Below, in pieces: positions 6,968-8,573 of a stretch of DNA of 8,573 bases (positions are counted from its first letter, which is position 1; each line of letters starts with the position of its first letter). This DNA is from Alphaproteobacteria bacterium (GTDB lineage Bacteria; Pseudomonadota; Alphaproteobacteria; Sphingomonadales; Sphingomonadaceae): contig JAQGLD010000130.1 of the NCBI GenBank assembly GCA_028293055.1, forward strand, positions 1 through 8,573. The letters are read 5' to 3'. The notes beneath the pieces were generated by a model. That model was not told the origin of the DNA. It did not search any database and saw nothing but the letters and a program-made list of their open reading frames with translations. The position numbers were made by a program, and so were the translations under genes.

Positions 6968-7144
6968 TCACGATTCGCCCCAATCAGACGATCGCGCTGG
7001 CCTGAGATGCTCAAGGCGATCGATCCACCCAGCGGCCCCCGGCCGTGCTTCGCAAAGGTTCGGCGCCGGCGGCGGGCGGTCGACCAAGAGCGCCGAGTAG
7101 ATGAGGCTGCGCTCGAGTGCGGAGGGGCGGGCGGGGAGCTTCAT
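6968..7144 (-). CDS. Small hypothetical protein, coupled to the gene before it; C-terminal half doubtful
   Basis: The ATG at 7144 overlaps the stop codon of the 85-aa gene in an ATGA, the usual sign of translational coupling, and there is no separate ribosome-binding site. The frame gives 58 residues beginning MKLPARPSALERSLIYSALLVDRPPPAPN. The first 29 codons end in G or C almost without exception, as in neighbouring true genes. From about 7057 downward this bias falls to roughly 60 percent, so the last 29 residues may not be genuine. A frameshift or a rearrangement junction near 7057 would explain it: the adjacent frame (FAKHGRGPLGGSIALSISGQR) has better codon bias for another 20 codons. 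No family is recognised. Confidence 0.4.
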   Translation of the reverse strand: MKLPARPSALERSLIYSALLVDRPPPAPNLCEARPGAAGWIDRLEHLRPARSSDWGES

Positions 7145-7398
7145 TCGGGGATCCGCCGCAGCTCGTGCGCCACGTCCTCGCGGAGCGCGTAGAGGCCGTC
7201 GCATTCGAACAGGTCGAAGGCGGCGTTGACCAAAGCGTGGCCGGCGCGGCTGGCGAACAATTCGCCGCATATGGCGGCCGGACGGGCGGCGGCGGCGGAC
7301 CGCACCAGGGCGTCGAGCCGGCTGGTCTGCCGGTCCGCGATCGCGCCGAGCCGTCTCGCTGCATCCGATGCCTTTTCCCGCGGCCGCGCGATTTCCAT
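7141..7398 (-). CDS. Hypothetical 85-aa protein
   Basis: I chose ATG 7398 because GGAG lies nine bases upstream. An ATG at 7413 would add five residues but lacks a good site. The product starts MEIARPREKASDAARRLGAI and is helical in look, with an Ala-rich middle and an acidic/basic C-terminal part (AFDLFECDGLYALREDVAHELRRIPE). It has two cysteines (in ICGELF and FECDG), no membrane segment and no motif I recognise. Nearly every codon ends in G or C, so it is very probably a real gene although unknown. It follows the DUF6894 gene by 95 bp and overlaps the next small frame by four bases, suggesting a small operon transcribed leftwards. Confidence 0.6.
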   Translation of the reverse strand: MEIARPREKASDAARRLGAIADRQTSRLDALVRSAAAARPAAICGELFASRAGHALVNAAFDLFECDGLYALREDVAHELRRIPE

Positions 7399-7493
7399 TT
7401 TTCGAATCTCCATCTCGCGACTGCGTATCGATGGATATTTCCAACAAGACAAGCGCTGAAGATCGGTTGGCGCCGTCGTGCGCGCAAGTCCGC

Positions 7494-7730
7494 TCAATTC
7501 TGGATGGTGAAGGCGTCGCGGAAGGTGAGGACGAGCAATGTCTCCCCTTTGTCATCCTCGACCTCGATGCGATGGTCGAGGTTGAGATGGCCGTGCTGGA
7601 CCGACTCGCAGACCAGGTCGCGGGCGCTGTCGAGCGCCACTTCCCGAGCCGCCTCGAGGTCGGCGAGCTCCTGGCCCTCCTCGTCCATGACGATATCGTC
7701 ATTGAAGATGTGGAAGAAATATTGGGGCAT
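7494..7730 (-). CDS. DUF6894 family protein
   Basis: A 78-aa protein beginning MPQYFFHIFNDDIVMDEEGQ and continuing with ELADLEAAREVALDSARDL. The N-terminal MPxYFFH, the DEEG turn and the LADLEAAREVA helix are the hallmarks of DUF6894, a family of small proteins common in Rhizobiales and Sphingomonadales, often present in several copies. The C-terminal half forms strands (HRIEVEDDKGETLLVLTFRDAF). The protein is acidic, has one cysteine and is probably cytoplasmic. Its role is unknown. No clear Shine-Dalgarno precedes ATG 7730; a possible EcfG-type promoter would place the transcript start almost at the ATG, so a leaderless message is possible. It is the first gene of the leftward small-gene group. 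Confidence 0.9.
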   Translation of the reverse strand: MPQYFFHIFNDDIVMDEEGQELADLEAAREVALDSARDLVCESVQHGHLNLDHRIEVEDDKGETLLVLTFRDAFTIQN

Positions 7731-7738
7731 TGCCGCTG

Positions 7739-7763
7739 AGCGTTCTGAGCCCTGTTAGGTTCC
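7739..7763 (-). promoter_or_regulatory. Possible EcfG-type (general stress) promoter of the DUF6894 gene
   Basis: On the minus strand GGAAC (7759-7763) is followed after 16 bases by CGCT (7739-7742), one mismatch from the EcfG -10 CGTT. The -10 lies only eight bases before ATG 7730, which fits the absence of a ribosome-binding site if the transcript is leaderless, but also argues for caution. The spacing equals that before the ybiI-like gene. Confidence 0.25.
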
Positions 7764-7859
7764 TGTCTTGTCGGGACCGTTCCCTTTTGGGCCGGATTGC
7801 GCGGAAGATCGTGACTTTCGGGCCACGCGATCGTCGCTCCCGCCAGCGCTCGACGCGAA

Positions 7860-7887
7860 GGACCGGCGCAGCGTGCTGCACCGGTCC
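7860..7887. repeat. Imperfect 28-nt hairpin
   Basis: GGACCGG (7860-7866) pairs exactly with CCGGTCC (7881-7887). Inside it, GCAGC (7868-7872) pairs with GCTGC (7875-7879), with a single C-A mismatch between the two stems. That is 12 of 13 pairs in a 28-base unit. No T-run follows on either strand. Confidence 0.6.
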
Positions 7888-7946
7888 CCCTGGGTCCGTT
7901 GCGGTTCGACCGGAGGCCAGACGCGCCGTCCCCACAGCGGACGCGT

Positions 7947-7965
7947 CCGATCGGCTTCCGATCGG
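7947..7965. repeat. Double CCGATCGG palindrome
   Basis: The self-complementary octamer CCGATCGG occurs at 7947-7954 and 7958-7965, separated by CTT. It is both a direct and an inverted repeat and can form an 8-bp hairpin. Confidence 0.6.
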
Positions 7966-7971
7966 CTCAAC

Positions 7972-7998
7972 CGGCGGGTGCCTAGCATGCACCCGCCG
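7972..7998. repeat. Perfect 10-bp stem with 7-nt loop
   Basis: CGGCGGGTGC (7972-7981) and GCACCCGCCG (7989-7998) are exact reverse complements around CTAGCAT. It begins six bases after the double CCGATCGG palindrome. It lacks a T-run, so an intrinsic terminator is unlikely. Confidence 0.65.
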
Positions 7999-8005
7999 AT
8001 TCGGC

Positions 8006-8045
8006 ATTGAACCCATGTCCCGCGAATTGAAGCCATGTGCCGGGA
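8006..8045. repeat. Two-copy tandem repeat, 20-nt unit
   Basis: Positions 8006-8025 and 8026-8045 are adjacent copies that agree at 17 of 20 positions, with the shared words ATTGAA, CCATGT and CCG. All three differences are C in the first copy and G in the second. No further copy is found on either side. Confidence 0.65.
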
Positions 8046-8125
8046 GGCCAGCCGAGTTGCCGGAATAGCGAGCTTCAATCGAAACTCGTTTCCCGCTCTT
8101 CCGGAGTGGGGACCGAGCCTGTCGA

Positions 8126-8190
8126 GATGAGCAGGTGCGAAGTGCCCCGCACTTCGCAGCCATGCCGGGGGCATGGCGGGCCTGCTCATC
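8126..8190. repeat. Nested three-stem palindromic element
   Basis: The outer stem is GATGAGCAGG (8126-8135) with CCTGCTCATC (8181-8190), 10 bp perfect. Inside are two perfect hairpins without spacers between them: TGCGAAGTGC / GCACTTCGCA (8136-8145 / 8149-8158, loop CCC) and GCCATGCC / GGCATGGC (8159-8166 / 8170-8177, loop GGG). Only three bases (8178-8180) are unpaired at the junction. It would fold as a three-way junction in single-stranded DNA or RNA. The flanks GAGCCTGTCGA (8115-8125) and TCGAAGGACG (8194-8203) look like the two halves of a REP-like repeat, with TCGA present on both sides. Confidence 0.75.
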
Positions 8191-8249
8191 GTATCGAAGG
8201 ACGCCCACGGTCCGAGCGGGCTAATGAGTCTGAACTGACGATCGACGGT

Positions 8250-8573
8250 CTAGCGCCGCCGCCTTAGCTCCTTCTTCCATTCGAGCTGGGAAGGCATGTT
8301 GAGCCTGGTGTCGGTCGGCGGATCCTCGACCAGGTCGAGCGCAGGATTGCGCACCTTGCGCTTGAATCGGCACCAGCAGACCATGCAGACCGAGCGCCGG
8401 CGGACATCGCTGAAGGCGTCCATCCAGCCGCGCTTCTGGAACAGCCACCACAGGCCCATGCCATGCAGGATCGCGACATGGCCGCACTCGCCGCAGGTCA
8501 GCCGGACATTGCGCCCGCGCGCGGCGGCATCGAACAGGTCGCGGAGGGGATAAGCGGTCGGCAGCTCGGACAT
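8250..8573 (-). CDS. Small zinc-ribbon-like conserved hypothetical protein
   Basis: The frame starts with ATG at the very edge of the window (8571-8573), so the upstream region and any longer start cannot be judged; as seen it has 107 residues. Two cysteine pairs, C27-x2-C30 (TCGECGH) and C63-x2-C66 (CMVCWC, with a further C68), suggest a zinc ribbon. Between them lies a hydrophobic, Trp-rich helix (GMGLWWLFQKRGWMDAF). The C-terminus is strongly basic (KKELRRRR). Proteins of this build are known to me as hypotheticals in sphingomonads. DNA or RNA binding is possible but not shown. The downstream side opens into the palindrome-rich stretch. Confidence 0.8.
   Translation of the reverse strand: MSELPTAYPLRDLFDAAARGRNVRLTCGECGHVAILHGMGLWWLFQKRGWMDAFSDVRRRSVCMVCWCRFKRKVRNPALDLVEDPPTDTRLNMPSQLEWKKELRRRR

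Larger units (their letters stand above)
7731..8249. other. 519-bp gene-free stretch rich in palindromes
   Basis: I see no supportable gene here. The open frames on both strands are Arg/Pro-rich and share the same hairpin DNA. The stretch holds a possible promoter (7739-7763), hairpins at 7860-7887, 7947-7965 and 7972-7998, a 20-nt tandem repeat (8006-8045), an inverted pair ATTGAAGC (8026-8033) / GCTTCAAT (8072-8079), and a nested three-stem palindrome (8126-8190) inside a REP-like sequence. These features are listed separately. Confidence 0.7.

Noticed and set aside
8126..8190. Palindrome cluster as a CRISPR array or attC/integron site
   Set aside because: There is no regular repeat-spacer pattern, and no integrase or cassette arrangement in the window.
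7699..8208. Minus-strand 169-residue open frame and its plus-strand counterparts
   Set aside because: They run through perfect hairpins and the tandem repeat, lack domains and show no steady codon bias. I treat the stretch as non-coding.

Overview
The window is about 8.6 kb of high-GC DNA with strongly G/C-ending codons. The protein content suggests an alphaproteobacterium, most likely a sphingomonad: a DUF6894 protein, a small zinc-ribbon protein and a 66-aa protein of the kind I know from Sphingomonadales, with short repeat families typical of that group. This assignment rests on remembered family resemblance, not on a search.

Layout from left to right. Positions 1-179 hold the C-terminal end of a plus-strand membrane protein, possibly PepSY-type. 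A YbiI-like DksA/TraR C4 zinc-finger protein (239-502, minus) stands divergent to a small UVR-motif protein (625-915, plus), with a 17-nt palindrome between them. A phospholipase D-type cardiolipin synthase (934-2355, minus), a ThuA/glutamine-amidotransferase-like protein of unknown role (2479-3360, minus) and a conserved 66-aa protein (3487-3687, minus) follow. The largest gene (3903-6455, minus) is a UvrA-family ABC ATPase that lacks the UvrB-binding insert of housekeeping UvrA.

Upstream of uvrA lies a degraded stretch (6456-6967) with a 90-bp terminal-inverted-repeat element and a short glycoside hydrolase family 43 relic. Next comes a minus-strand group of three small genes: a DUF6894 protein (7494-7730), an unknown 85-aa protein (7141-7398) and an ATGA-overlapping 58-aa frame (6968-7144) whose second half loses coding character. 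A 519-bp stretch without genes (7731-8249) is packed with perfect hairpins, a 20-nt tandem repeat and a nested three-stem palindrome that appears inserted into a REP-like repeat. The right edge holds a small zinc-ribbon protein (8250-8573, minus).

There is no large defence system, CRISPR array, rRNA or tRNA. The genes are mostly single housekeeping or stress-type units (DNA damage, membrane lipid, zinc-finger regulators), not one pathway. The most interesting material is the palindromic DNA at 7860-8197 and the decayed region at 6526-7060.
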